Shown here: in pieces, positions 18,503 through 26,223 of the stretch
Layout of the letters: every line of letters starts with the position of its first letter
How positions within the stretch are numbered: the first letter of the stretch is position 1
Source: Marinomonas piezotolerans
GTDB lineage: Bacteria; Pseudomonadota; Gammaproteobacteria; Pseudomonadales; Marinomonadaceae
Length of the DNA: 64,000 nucleotides
NCBI RefSeq assembly: GCF_003362755.1
Contig: NZ_QKRA01000001.1
Location: 62,001 to 126,000, forward strand
Reading direction: 5' to 3'
Program-made: the position numbers and the translations under genes
The notes under the pieces: model-generated
The model's input: the letters and a program-made list of their open reading frames with translations, nothing else
The model's database searches: none
What the model was told of the DNA's origin: nothing

Positions 18503-18551
18503 CGCCCTTACAAGGCGAATGTCGGGAGTTCGAACCTCTCCACACCCACCA
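18503..18551 (+). other. 3'-half tRNA-Val(TAC) remnant, probable attachment-site scar
   Basis: The piece begins with a complete anticodon arm CGCCCTTACAAGGCG (anticodon TAC), continues through a variable loop and a T-arm GGGAG-TTCGAAC-CTCTC, and ends in CACACCCACCA, the 3' acceptor strand with encoded CCA of tRNA-Val. The upstream sequence has no D-arm and no GGGTG 5' acceptor strand, so this is not a functional tRNA gene. Integrative elements inserting into tRNA genes duplicate exactly such a 3' half, so this is most likely the distal att site of an island. The intact tRNA-Val is not in the window. Confidence 0.85.
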
Positions 18552-18701
18552 TCTAGTTATCCTCTTATAGTGTATTCAATTCCAAATCACTTTTATCTGT
18601 ATCCAGTCGTTAAGCACTGTCCCTTTCTAATTACATTATTCAGTAGCCTAAATATCTCGCTTCCTCTTTCTTTATATCTTCTGAAAGATGTTCTCTAACA
18701 A

Positions 18702-19529
18702 TTAATTTATCTGCTGGATACGAGAGGCATATGAGCTTTCGAGAATTTTGCGTTGGTAGGCAAATGGGGTTGAGCTGACGAGATTCTTAAACTCGCGCAT
18801 AAAATGGGGTTGATCGCTAAAACCGAGGCTGTTTGCAAGTTCGATGAAGGTGACTTCAGACAGTTGGTTGATGTGATTAACAGCCGTTTGGCAACGAATG
18901 ATTCGACTGAACTCCTTTGGTGAGACGCCTAATTCTTCTCGAAATAAGCGTTGTAACGTCCGTTTACTGATCCCAGTAAGGCTCTCCAACTCGGATATCT
19001 GTATATTTCCTGAGCGTTCTATAATCGTATCCAGTGCAATAAGAGTTTTATTCGACGGGTTGGAAAACGCTTCTTTTGCTAAGTGTTGCTGGATGATTTG
19101 AGTTTGTGCGTTGAAATCTTGGTTGGAGATTAGCTGCTCTAGAAGAAAGTCTCGGTCTTGGATCAGGTCAAATAAGTTCAGCCGTTTATTTATGAGTTCT
19201 TTAGCGCACACATTTAAATACTTAGGCAGCACTCCAGGAGTAAATCTCACACCAATATAATCGTGGCCCGTTATCAACTTGGCATTTTGAGCCCGCAATG
19301 TTGAGCCGCAGAGCTTGGCACTTGGAGAGGATCCAGAGCAATCGAACATGATGTCGATGCAACCATCAGGAATTGCAAAGGTGGCGCCGGCCTGCACACC
19401 CGCTTGAAATCGGTAAATCTGAGAAATGTTCTTCACTTGAGGCTGGAATTGAGCAAAACCTTTCATTGCATTGAGCACAAACCAAGGCTGCTCACTCGTT
19501 CCATAACACGCTTTTGCTGGTGTACGCAT
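18702..19529 (-). CDS. AraC family transcriptional regulator
   Basis: 275 residues. The N-terminal half is a ligand-binding region of the DUF6597-like kind (GCIDIMFDCSG...GVRFTPGVLP). The C-terminal 90 residues contain two helix-turn-helix motifs typical of HTH_18: ISELESLTGISKRTLQRLFREELGVSPKEFSRIIR and FIELANSLGFSDQPHFMREFKNLVSSTPFAYQR. It diverges from cassette A across a 182-base gap and is the obvious candidate activator of that operon. The inducer is unknown. Confidence 0.85.
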   Translation of the reverse strand: MRTPAKACYGTSEQPWFVLNAMKGFAQFQPQVKNISQIYRFQAGVQAGATFAIPDGCIDIMFDCSGSSPSAKLCGSTLRAQNAKLITGHDYIGVRFTPGVLPKYLNVCAKELINKRLNLFDLIQDRDFLLEQLISNQDFNAQTQIIQQHLAKEAFSNPSNKTLIALDTIIERSGNIQISELESLTGISKRTLQRLFREELGVSPKEFSRIIRCQTAVNHINQLSEVTFIELANSLGFSDQPHFMREFKNLVSSTPFAYQRKILESSYASRIQQIN

Positions 19530-19685
19530 TGCTTAAGCCTATAAATATTCTTGTTATCAACCCAGAGCTGAATCGCTAAATCGCCGTTTGGCGTGTTTCT
19601 TCAATATTTTCTCTTCTAAACTCATTACTGTACTGAGTAGATAGCACGATTCACTTAGGTCGTAATGGAAGCTATTAAAACAAAA

Positions 19686-19699
19686 GTTAACTTGTTAAG
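19686..19699. promoter_or_regulatory. hpa-type operator-like sequence before cassette A
   Basis: GTTAACTTGTTAAG differs at two of 14 positions from GTTAACATGTTAAC, the palindrome in the hpaG promoter. It lies 12 bases before the start of the ornithine-cyclodeaminase-like gene, where a bound repressor would block expression. It could be coincidence in AT-rich DNA. Confidence 0.4.
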
Positions 19700-19711
19700 T
19701 ATAGGTGTAAT

Positions 19712-20851
19712 ATGGCCAATAATACTAAGATTGATTTTATTTATCTGTCCGAAGAAGACATGATCAAAGCAGGTGTCACGGATATGGCGCAGTGTGTCGA
19801 TACAATGGAACAGATGTTTGCGTTGCTGCACCAAGGTGACTACCGCATGGCGGGACCAAACAGTGACTCTCATGGCGCGATGATCACTTTCCCAGAGGAG
19901 TCTCCTTTCCCTACAATGCCTAAGCCCACTGCTGATCGTCGACTCATGGCTATGCCTGCGTACCTAGGTGGCGATTTCCAGACTTGTGGCGTTAAGTGGT
20001 ACGGATCAAATATCGCGAATCGTGAGCGAGACCTGCCACGCTCTATTCTAATGATGATCTTGAACGACATCGAAACAAGTGCACCATTGGCTATGATGTC
20101 GGCAAACCTGCTTTCAGCCTACCGTACCGGCGCAATACCAGGTGTCGGCGCGCGTTATTTAGCACGTGAAGATGCCAAAGTGATTGGCTTACTTGGCCCA
20201 GGAGTAATGGGTAAAACAACCGTCGCATCGTTTATGGCGGTTCGTCCTAATATCGATACCATCAAAATTAAAGGCCGTGGCCAGAAAAATTTAGACAGTT
20301 TCGTGGCATGGGTGAAAGAGACGTATCCTCAGCTAACAACTATTCAGGTTGTTGATTCTATCGAAGACGTTGTCCGCGGTTCAGATCTGGTGTCGTTCTG
20401 TAACTCTGGGGAAGTCGGAGATCCGTCTCTTTACCCAATGGTGAAGCATGAATGGGTTAAGCCGGGAGCGTTCTTAGCGATGCCTGCTAGTTGTAGCCTA
20501 GATGATGGCATGAGTAGCGGTAACGTCCGTAAAGTGATGGACAGTATTGGCCTCTACAAGGCGTGGTATGAGGAAGTTCCTAAGCCTGCGCACAATCATA
20601 TTCCTTTAGTTGGCATGCGCTTTATGGACATGATAGACGCCAAGCTTATGGCGGAATCTGAACTGGAAGATCTAGGAGCAATTGTCTCCGGCGATACGCC
20701 AGCCCGTCAAAATGACGACGAAATTATCATTATGTCAGTCGGTGGTATGCCTGTAGAGGACGTAGCTTGGGCCACTGTCGTGTATCGCAACGCAGTAGAA
20801 AAAGGAATCGGTGTATCACTGAACCTTTGGAACAGCCCAGCACTCGCTTAA
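19712..20851 (+). CDS. Ornithine cyclodeaminase/mu-crystallin family protein ('tyramine oxidase subunit B' type), cassette A
   Basis: 379 residues with the family's Rossmann region around KVIGLLGPGVMGKTTVASF, preceded by the dimerisation/substrate domain containing LMAMPAYLGG and GVKWYGSN. The segment LSAYRTGAIPGVGARYLA is typical of ornithine cyclodeaminases. Family members are NAD(P)-dependent deaminases or imine reductases. Longer members like this are often annotated as tyramine oxidase subunit B, a name I treat as tentative. AGGTG lies just upstream of the ATG. It leads an operon with RidA and an FAD oxidase, which suggests imine chemistry on an amine or amino acid. A close paralogue is at 39658-40797. 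Confidence 0.8.
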   Translation: MANNTKIDFIYLSEEDMIKAGVTDMAQCVDTMEQMFALLHQGDYRMAGPNSDSHGAMITFPEESPFPTMPKPTADRRLMAMPAYLGGDFQTCGVKWYGSNIANRERDLPRSILMMILNDIETSAPLAMMSANLLSAYRTGAIPGVGARYLAREDAKVIGLLGPGVMGKTTVASFMAVRPNIDTIKIKGRGQKNLDSFVAWVKETYPQLTTIQVVDSIEDVVRGSDLVSFCNSGEVGDPSLYPMVKHEWVKPGAFLAMPASCSLDDGMSSGNVRKVMDSIGLYKAWYEEVPKPAHNHIPLVGMRFMDMIDAKLMAESELEDLGAIVSGDTPARQNDDEIIIMSVGGMPVEDVAWATVVYRNAVEKGIGVSLNLWNSPALA

Positions 20852-20896
20852 CCCACATTCCTATTTATTTAATAAAAGATCTATAAAGGCATACTT

Positions 20897-21319
20897 ATGA
20901 CTAAAATTGTAAAAGTGAAAACCGGCTCAAAGTTTGAAGAAATTGCTAGTTACTCTCGTGTTGTTGCCGTTGATAACTGGATATACGTCTCCAACACCGC
21001 AGGTCGAAACCCAGAGACCAAAGAAATACCAGAAGATGCCATCGAACAAACTGAGCAAGTCTTCCAAAACATTGAACGTGCTTTGGCGGCAGTCGGTTCG
21101 AGTTTGAAAGATGTTGTTGTGTCTCGTGTATTCATTCAGGACCCCGCAGACACAGAAAAGGTAATGGCGTTTATTGGTACAAAGTTCCGCGGCGTCGATC
21201 CAACCACGACGGTTACCTGTCCTCCTCTGGGGTCCACCGTTTATAAAGTGGAGCTAGAAGTGACCGCCTATCGCGGTGCAGCAGAAGCGGATGTAGAAAC
21301 CATTACAGTGGCCATGTAA
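20897..21319 (+). CDS. RidA/YjgF family enamine/imine deaminase
   Basis: 140 residues with the RidA fold pattern: early FEEIASYSRVVAVDNWIYVSNTAG, the central EQTEQVFQNIERALAAVGSSLKDVV and the conserved arginine in VSRVFIQDP. RidA proteins hydrolyse reactive enamine/imine intermediates made by PLP enzymes and amino-acid oxidases. Placement between an ornithine-cyclodeaminase-like gene and an FAD oxidase fits imine clean-up or product release. It starts 45 bases after the preceding stop. Confidence 0.88.
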   Translation: MTKIVKVKTGSKFEEIASYSRVVAVDNWIYVSNTAGRNPETKEIPEDAIEQTEQVFQNIERALAAVGSSLKDVVVSRVFIQDPADTEKVMAFIGTKFRGVDPTTTVTCPPLGSTVYKVELEVTAYRGAAEADVETITVAM

Positions 21320-21374
21320 TAAAACAGTGGTGGGCTGACTGGCAGATCCAGTTCAGCCTACACGGAGGAATGGT

Positions 21375-22667
21375 ATGACGATAACACTTGAGCGTTTAAC
21401 AACAGATAATGAGTTACCAAGCTCGACATCTGTTGTGGTGATTGGTGGCGGTATTGCTGGTGTGTCTGCAGCGTTGGCGTTAGCAGAGCGTAATATCTCC
21501 GTGGTTCTACTTGAAAAGGGTCATATTGCTGGGGAGCAATCTTCGAGAAACTTAGGTTGGATTCGTAAAACCAGTCGCCATCTCGATGACGTCCCACTTG
21601 CTTTAGTCGCTGATACGCTCTGGTCTCAGATGGCAGATCGTGTAGGGAGTGATGTCGGTTATAAGCAATCTGGCATTATGTTCCTATCACAAACCGACGA
21701 ACAGTTAGGAATGCATGAAGCGTGGCTTAAGTCCGTTGAGTCTTTGTCTTTAGGTTCAAAAATGCTGTCTCAAAAAGAGATTCATCAGTTTGTGCCGGGC
21801 GGGGTGGGCCAATGGAAAGGTGGGCTTTACACACCAACCGACGGTAAGGCTGAGCCTCATCTTGCGGTGCCTGCAATGGCCAAAGCAGCCATCCAACGAG
21901 GGGCGAAGATTGTCCAACATTGTGCCGTGCGTTCGCTAGTGACAACAGCAGGAAAGATCAGCGGTGTGTTGACAGAAAAAGGAGAGATTCGCTGTGAGCA
22001 AGTGTTGTTAGCGGGAGGGGCTTGGTCTCGTCGCTTTTTGGGGAATCATGGGATTGCACTACCTACCTTGCCACTTGTGTGTTCTGTTCTGCGTACTGCA
22101 CCGATGGAAGGTCCAACGGATATTGCGGTAGGGGGCCCTGATTTCTCTTTTAGAAAGCATCAAAATGGCGGCTACATCATTACTCAGCGAGGTAAGCTCG
22201 ACGCGCCGGTGACGCTGGATCACTTACTCATAGGTCACAAATATTTAGATCAGTTAAAGCATCAGCGTAGTTTTCTAAAAGTATCGTTTGGGTCGACCTT
22301 CTTCAAAGACTTAGCGCTTGGTAGAAAATGGAACGCCAATGCCGCAAGTCCAATGGAGAAAGTTCGCGTCAACAACCCTCCCGTTAATCACCAGCTAAAT
22401 CAGGATGCGTTAAACAATTTAAGCAACGCTTGGCCTGCGTTTGAAAAAGCCTCTATTGAAGAAGCTTGGGCTGGGGTGATTGATGTAACACCTGATTCTA
22501 ATCCTGTGATTGATCGCATCGCTAGCATTCCAGGCTTAACCATTGCGACTGGCTTTTCTGGTCATGGTTTTGGAACAGGGCCCGCTGCAGGCCAGTTGGC
22601 AGCGGACATTGTTGCGAATGAAACGCCTATCATTGATCCAAAACCCTACAGGTTTGATCGCTTTTAA
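21375..22667 (+). CDS. FAD-dependent amine/D-amino-acid oxidase (DadA/DAO family)
   Basis: 430 residues. The N-terminal dinucleotide-binding motif is VVVIGGGIAGVSAALALAERNISVVLLEK with terminal glutamate. The SSRNLGWIRK segment is typical of DAO-type oxidases. Near the C-terminus GLTIATGFSGHGFGTGPAAGQLAADI closes the FAD site. It would oxidise a primary or secondary amine or a D-amino acid to an imine, with RidA and the downstream aldehyde dehydrogenase acting on the products. GGAGGA lies just upstream of the ATG. No membrane segment is seen. Confidence 0.85.
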   Translation: MTITLERLTTDNELPSSTSVVVIGGGIAGVSAALALAERNISVVLLEKGHIAGEQSSRNLGWIRKTSRHLDDVPLALVADTLWSQMADRVGSDVGYKQSGIMFLSQTDEQLGMHEAWLKSVESLSLGSKMLSQKEIHQFVPGGVGQWKGGLYTPTDGKAEPHLAVPAMAKAAIQRGAKIVQHCAVRSLVTTAGKISGVLTEKGEIRCEQVLLAGGAWSRRFLGNHGIALPTLPLVCSVLRTAPMEGPTDIAVGGPDFSFRKHQNGGYIITQRGKLDAPVTLDHLLIGHKYLDQLKHQRSFLKVSFGSTFFKDLALGRKWNANAASPMEKVRVNNPPVNHQLNQDALNNLSNAWPAFEKASIEEAWAGVIDVTPDSNPVIDRIASIPGLTIATGFSGHGFGTGPAAGQLAADIVANETPIIDPKPYRFDRF

Positions 22668-22678
22668 ATAGACAGAAA

Positions 22679-22696
22679 ATGTCCCTAAAGGGACAT
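22679..22696 (+). promoter_or_regulatory. Intercistronic hairpin before TTT binding-protein gene
   Basis: ATGTCCC-TAAA-GGGACAT forms a 7-bp stem with a tetraloop, without a T-tract. Hairpins of this kind next to binding-protein genes often set mRNA ends and protect the abundant binding-protein message. Confidence 0.55.
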
Positions 22697-22755
22697 AGAA
22701 GATAGGAAGGAGCAGGTGTAGTTTTTAAGGATCGCAAACAGAAGGAATCATAACA

Positions 22756-23706
22756 ATGACTAAAAACGCGAAGCTTCTTTTGGCTCCGATCGCCTGCTCC
22801 ATGTTAATCGGTGTCGCATCCACGGCTGCTATGGCTGCAGATTATCCAAATCGTCCAGTACGCTTTATTGTGCCTTGGCCTCCAGGTGATTTAGAAGATG
22901 TACTGACACGTAAAATCGCCGAAGAAATGTCTAAAGAAACAGGTGTGCCAGCGAGTGTTGTGAACAAGCCTGGCGGTGGCGGGGTGTTGGGTGCAACAAC
23001 GGTGGCTCAATCTCGTCCAGATGGCAGCGTTATTGGCTCATTTGTTGTCGACTTAGTGACGTCTCAAGTGTTGAGTGGGAATGCTCCTTACTCAAAAGAT
23101 GACTTCGAACCAGTTGGGATCTTCCTTGATTATCCATTTGTACTCGCAGCTAAGGCTGACGCGCCTTACAACACATTGGCTGAGCTAGCTGAGTACTCTA
23201 AATCCAATGATATTTCATTAGGCCACTTTGGTTATCAAGCATTACCAACGGCGCTAACGTTTAAAGCGGCAGACCAGTTGGGTATTCGAATCGCAGCGGA
23301 TTCTGCATTTAACGAACTGAACTGCGCAACATTGGCAAATGGTGATGCCGACATCACCAATACAACCACTCAGCTAATTCTTCCATGTTTAGACTCTGGT
23401 GACGTCAAAATTTTGACTTCGTATACCTTCAATCGTTTAGTGACTGCGCCAGATGTCCCCACACTGAATGAAGTGACGGGTATTCCTCAAACACTGTGGA
23501 ACGGCCTGTTTGTTAAGAAGGGTACGCCGCGAGAAGTGAAAGAAAAGATCGCATCCATTGCCCAAAATGCTCTGCAATCACCAGAGATTATTCAGCTTCA
23601 AGAAACCACGGGTGCGGGTGTCTATTGGACAAATATGGATGATGCCGAAAAAGTAATCGAGCTGGATTACGAAAATGCCAAGAAGCTTGCAGAAGCCAAT
23701 CAATAG
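22756..23706 (+). CDS. TTT family (TctC/Bug) periplasmic solute-binding protein, cassette A
   Basis: 316 residues with a signal peptide (lysine start, hydrophobic LLLAPIACSMLIGVASTAAMAA, cleavage near AMA-AD). The Bug-family opening is YPNRPVRFIVPWPPGD, followed by VVNKPGGGGVLGA and LGHFGYQALPT. It binds a carboxylate-type ligand for the tripartite tricarboxylate transporter whose membrane subunits are at 25683-27708. AAGGA lies nine bases upstream. Its paralogue at 41293 is visibly similar throughout, including the unusual PWPPGDLEDxLTR motif. Confidence 0.9.
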   Translation: MTKNAKLLLAPIACSMLIGVASTAAMAADYPNRPVRFIVPWPPGDLEDVLTRKIAEEMSKETGVPASVVNKPGGGGVLGATTVAQSRPDGSVIGSFVVDLVTSQVLSGNAPYSKDDFEPVGIFLDYPFVLAAKADAPYNTLAELAEYSKSNDISLGHFGYQALPTALTFKAADQLGIRIAADSAFNELNCATLANGDADITNTTTQLILPCLDSGDVKILTSYTFNRLVTAPDVPTLNEVTGIPQTLWNGLFVKKGTPREVKEKIASIAQNALQSPEIIQLQETTGAGVYWTNMDDAEKVIELDYENAKKLAEANQ

Positions 23707-23760
23707 CAAAGACATACCAACGGGCTTGAAATCCACATAACAATAAAATGGTGTTACGAC

Positions 23761-25122
23761 ATGACAATTACTGTAATCAACCCTGCCACAAAAGCGGTTT
23801 ATCAAAGTATTCAAGAGACAACAGAGACTGAGCTAAACGGCGTCGTTGAAAACGCAAAACAGGCCTTTGAGGTGTGGCGCTCAAAATCTGATGAAGAGCG
23901 TACTCAAGCCATGTTGAGCATTGCTGATGACATTGAAGCAAATGCGGCAGAATTGGCAGAAATCATCGTTTCTGAACAGGGCAAGCCGCTTGGGCTTGCT
24001 CAAATGGAAGTAGGTGGTGCGGCGGGTTGGACTCGATATAACTCGAGTTTGGCGCTTGAGACAGAAGTTATCGAAGACAGTGCCGAGCGTTACGTTGAAA
24101 TGCAGCGTTTACCTGTCGGGGTTGTGGCATCTATCACACCATGGAATTGGCCGTTGATGATTGCTGTGTGGCACATCATGCCTGCGCTGAAGGCCGGTTG
24201 TAGCGTAGTGGTCAAACCTGCGTCAACAACTCCCGTTAACACCATCAAATTGGCTGAAATCATTAACAAACATACCGTTCCAAATTTGGTCCAAGTGGTT
24301 GTCGGTGGGGGGGCCGCGATTGGTGAGCCTTTAGTGAAGCATCCAGATGTGAAGAAACTTGTGTTCACAGGTTCAACGCCGGTTGGTAAACGCTTAGCGA
24401 AGGTGGCCGCAGCAGATCTTAAGAAAGTGACACTTGAGCTTGGAGGCAATGACGCCGGGGTTGTGCTGCAAAATGCGGATATTAGCAAACTTGCGGAAAA
24501 AATCTTCATGACGTCCTTTCTCAATATGGGGCAAACCTGTGCATGCTTGAAGCGCCTTTATGTTCATCGCTCTAAGTACGAGGAGCTGACGGAGGCCTTG
24601 GCCAAGATTGCTGCCGCTCAAGTTGTTGGTAACGGTATGGACGCAGGTGTCACATTTGGTCCGGTTCAAAATGAGAAGCAATACAACAGTGTCAGAGCCA
24701 TGATTGATGAGGCGAAAGCGTCTGGAGCTGAGGTGATTGAACCTGCTTTACCAGAAGGCTTAAACGGATACTTTATTGCGCCGACATTGGTTAAAAATCC
24801 GAAGCACGAGATGTCTGTTGTGTGCGAGGAACAGTTCGGCCCTGTTCTGCCAATCATTCCTTTTGACGACGTAAAAGAAGTCATGTCGCATGCTATCCAC
24901 AAGGAATTTGCACTAGGTGGATCTGTATGGGGTGAGCCGTGTGACGAGTTGGATTGGGTGGTTTCTCAATTGGATTCAGGGACAGTTTGGGTTAATAACC
25001 ACGCTGAAGTATTACCTCATGTGCCATTTGGGGGTAACAAAGATTCTGGTCTAGGTGTTGAATTTGGTAAAGAAGGGTTGCTTGAGTATACGGTTAGAAA
25101 AGTCGTTAACCGAGCTAAGTAA
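23761..25122 (+). CDS. NAD(P)-dependent aldehyde dehydrogenase, cassette A
   Basis: 453 residues, a compact ALDH. Seen are TPWNWPLM (cofactor-site tryptophan-asparagine), VFTGSTPVGKRL, the general-base glutamate in LELGGND, catalytic cysteine in GQTCACLKRLY, and EEQFGPVLPI with FGGNKDSGLG near the end. It would oxidise the aldehyde left after amine oxidation. It resembles the ALDH at 45692 more than the others here (MGQTC and VGNGMDxGVxFGPVQNE in both). A strong terminator follows. Confidence 0.9.
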   Translation: MTITVINPATKAVYQSIQETTETELNGVVENAKQAFEVWRSKSDEERTQAMLSIADDIEANAAELAEIIVSEQGKPLGLAQMEVGGAAGWTRYNSSLALETEVIEDSAERYVEMQRLPVGVVASITPWNWPLMIAVWHIMPALKAGCSVVVKPASTTPVNTIKLAEIINKHTVPNLVQVVVGGGAAIGEPLVKHPDVKKLVFTGSTPVGKRLAKVAAADLKKVTLELGGNDAGVVLQNADISKLAEKIFMTSFLNMGQTCACLKRLYVHRSKYEELTEALAKIAAAQVVGNGMDAGVTFGPVQNEKQYNSVRAMIDEAKASGAEVIEPALPEGLNGYFIAPTLVKNPKHEMSVVCEEQFGPVLPIIPFDDVKEVMSHAIHKEFALGGSVWGEPCDELDWVVSQLDSGTVWVNNHAEVLPHVPFGGNKDSGLGVEFGKEGLLEYTVRKVVNRAK

Positions 25123-25133
25123 ATCATAAAGAT

Positions 25134-25168
25134 AAGGCGCAGCTTCGGCCTGAAGCTGCGCCTTTTTT
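25134..25168 (+). terminator. Rho-independent terminator after cassette A ALDH
   Basis: AAGGCGCAGCTTC-GGCCT-GAAGCTGCGCCTT followed by TTTT, a perfect 13-bp stem with a T-tract. It separates the oxidase/ALDH genes from the stress-protein and transporter membrane genes, so the latter depend on readthrough or their own promoter. Confidence 0.92.
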
Positions 25169-25180
25169 ATGGGGTAATGC

Positions 25181-25681
25181 ATGAAACATATTCTTTATGC
25201 TTCTGACTTGGAAAACGGAAGTAGAGTGGTATTGCACGCTGCGATTGAGCAAGCAATCCAAAGTAAAGGGCGAATTTATTTTTTACATGTGTCGGAACAG
25301 TTTCATCGTGGTCAAGACGAAACATTGGGCGGCTTTCGGGTAAAAAAAGCCCACGACAAGCATCTGGAATCGCTGAAAACCGAAATACGTGCCTATATGA
25401 AGCAGCGGATTCACAGCTTTGTAACAGAAGAGCTGGAGCAATCTGCATTTGATGAAGAGCAGATAGAAGTGATGGTTTCATTTGGCGAGCCCGCGAAAAA
25501 GATTGTTGAAGTGGCCGAGGAAATCGATGCCCAGATGATTGTGATGGGGGATCGACGGGTGAACGCGCTATCACGATTATTTTTAGGGTCTACGGCTCAA
25601 CAGGTCATTCATCGCGCATCAAAACCCGTATTGATTGTTCCGATTTCCAATACCATCAAGCAAGCGAAGGTCGGAGCCTAA
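25181..25681 (+). CDS. Universal stress protein (UspA family)
   Basis: 166 residues of the Usp fold: opening strand HILYASDLENGSR and the ATP-binding signature MVMGDRRVNALSRLFLGSTAQQVIHRASKPVLIVP (G-2x-G-9x-G-S type). Single-domain Usp genes are often found inside TRAP and TTT transporter operons, where a regulatory role is suspected. Here it sits between the binding-protein side and tctBA, with its stop one base before tctB. Confidence 0.88.
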   Translation: MKHILYASDLENGSRVVLHAAIEQAIQSKGRIYFLHVSEQFHRGQDETLGGFRVKKAHDKHLESLKTEIRAYMKQRIHSFVTEELEQSAFDEEQIEVMVSFGEPAKKIVEVAEEIDAQMIVMGDRRVNALSRLFLGSTAQQVIHRASKPVLIVPISNTIKQAKVGA

Positions 25682-25682
25682 T

Positions 25683-26213
25683 ATGGATCAAGCATATCGT
25701 AAATCCAAGCTATTCTTCATCGTAACATTTGTCATCTCCTGCTACCTGATATTCAGCTTTCCTGAACATACTACGACCACACTCAAAAGAGTGCGGGGCT
25801 GGTACACACAGCCTTATGTGGCGCCATTAGTTGGCTTGAGCATTCTGGCTTTTTTCTCCTTCATAAAACTGCTTACTCTGTTAAAACCCCAGCAAGGAGA
25901 GCCTACCCTTGTTCAAGGACTGATTGATAACCTCCCGTACTACCAAGTGGTCGTGATCACCGGAGGGCTGTTTGTTGTTTATATCTATGCCTTGGGGTGG
26001 ATTGGCTTTGCTCCAGCTACGCTCCTATTCGTATTAGCGCTACTTTGGCTGAGTCGTTTATTGACTTGGTTTTGGGCGTTTTGTGCCGTGGCGGCGGTGT
26101 CAATGATCGTTCTAATTTTTCGAGTAGGGGTCAATATTTGGTTTCCGGATGTTGTGCTCTATGAAGCACTGTTTAGTGACGATGTCCTTTGGTTTACGAA
26201 CAGTTACTTGTAG
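25683..26213 (+). CDS. TTT transporter small membrane subunit (TctB), cassette A
   Basis: 176 residues from ATG 25683, directly behind the Usp stop. Four hydrophobic segments (about 11-30, 48-66, 92-112, 118-150) match the DUF1468/TctB four-helix topology. TctB is the poorly conserved partner of TctA in the inner membrane. Assignment rests on topology and position. Confidence 0.82.
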   Translation: MDQAYRKSKLFFIVTFVISCYLIFSFPEHTTTTLKRVRGWYTQPYVAPLVGLSILAFFSFIKLLTLLKPQQGEPTLVQGLIDNLPYYQVVVITGGLFVVYIYALGWIGFAPATLLFVLALLWLSRLLTWFWAFCAVAAVSMIVLIFRVGVNIWFPDVVLYEALFSDDVLWFTNSYL

Positions 26214-26223
26214 AGATAATGTT

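Larger units (their letters stand above)
18177..18701 (+). other. Non-coding island end with palindrome and tRNA remnant
   Basis: 525 bases without a credible gene between the defence operon and the AraC gene. They hold a 33-base palindrome and a tRNA-Val 3' half (both listed separately). The remainder is AT-rich. There is no obvious strong terminator directly behind the last defence gene and no integrase gene. Confidence 0.6.

Noticed and set aside
18177..18700. CRISPR array or integrase gene near the island end
   Set aside because: No regularly spaced repeats and no open frame of useful length are present.
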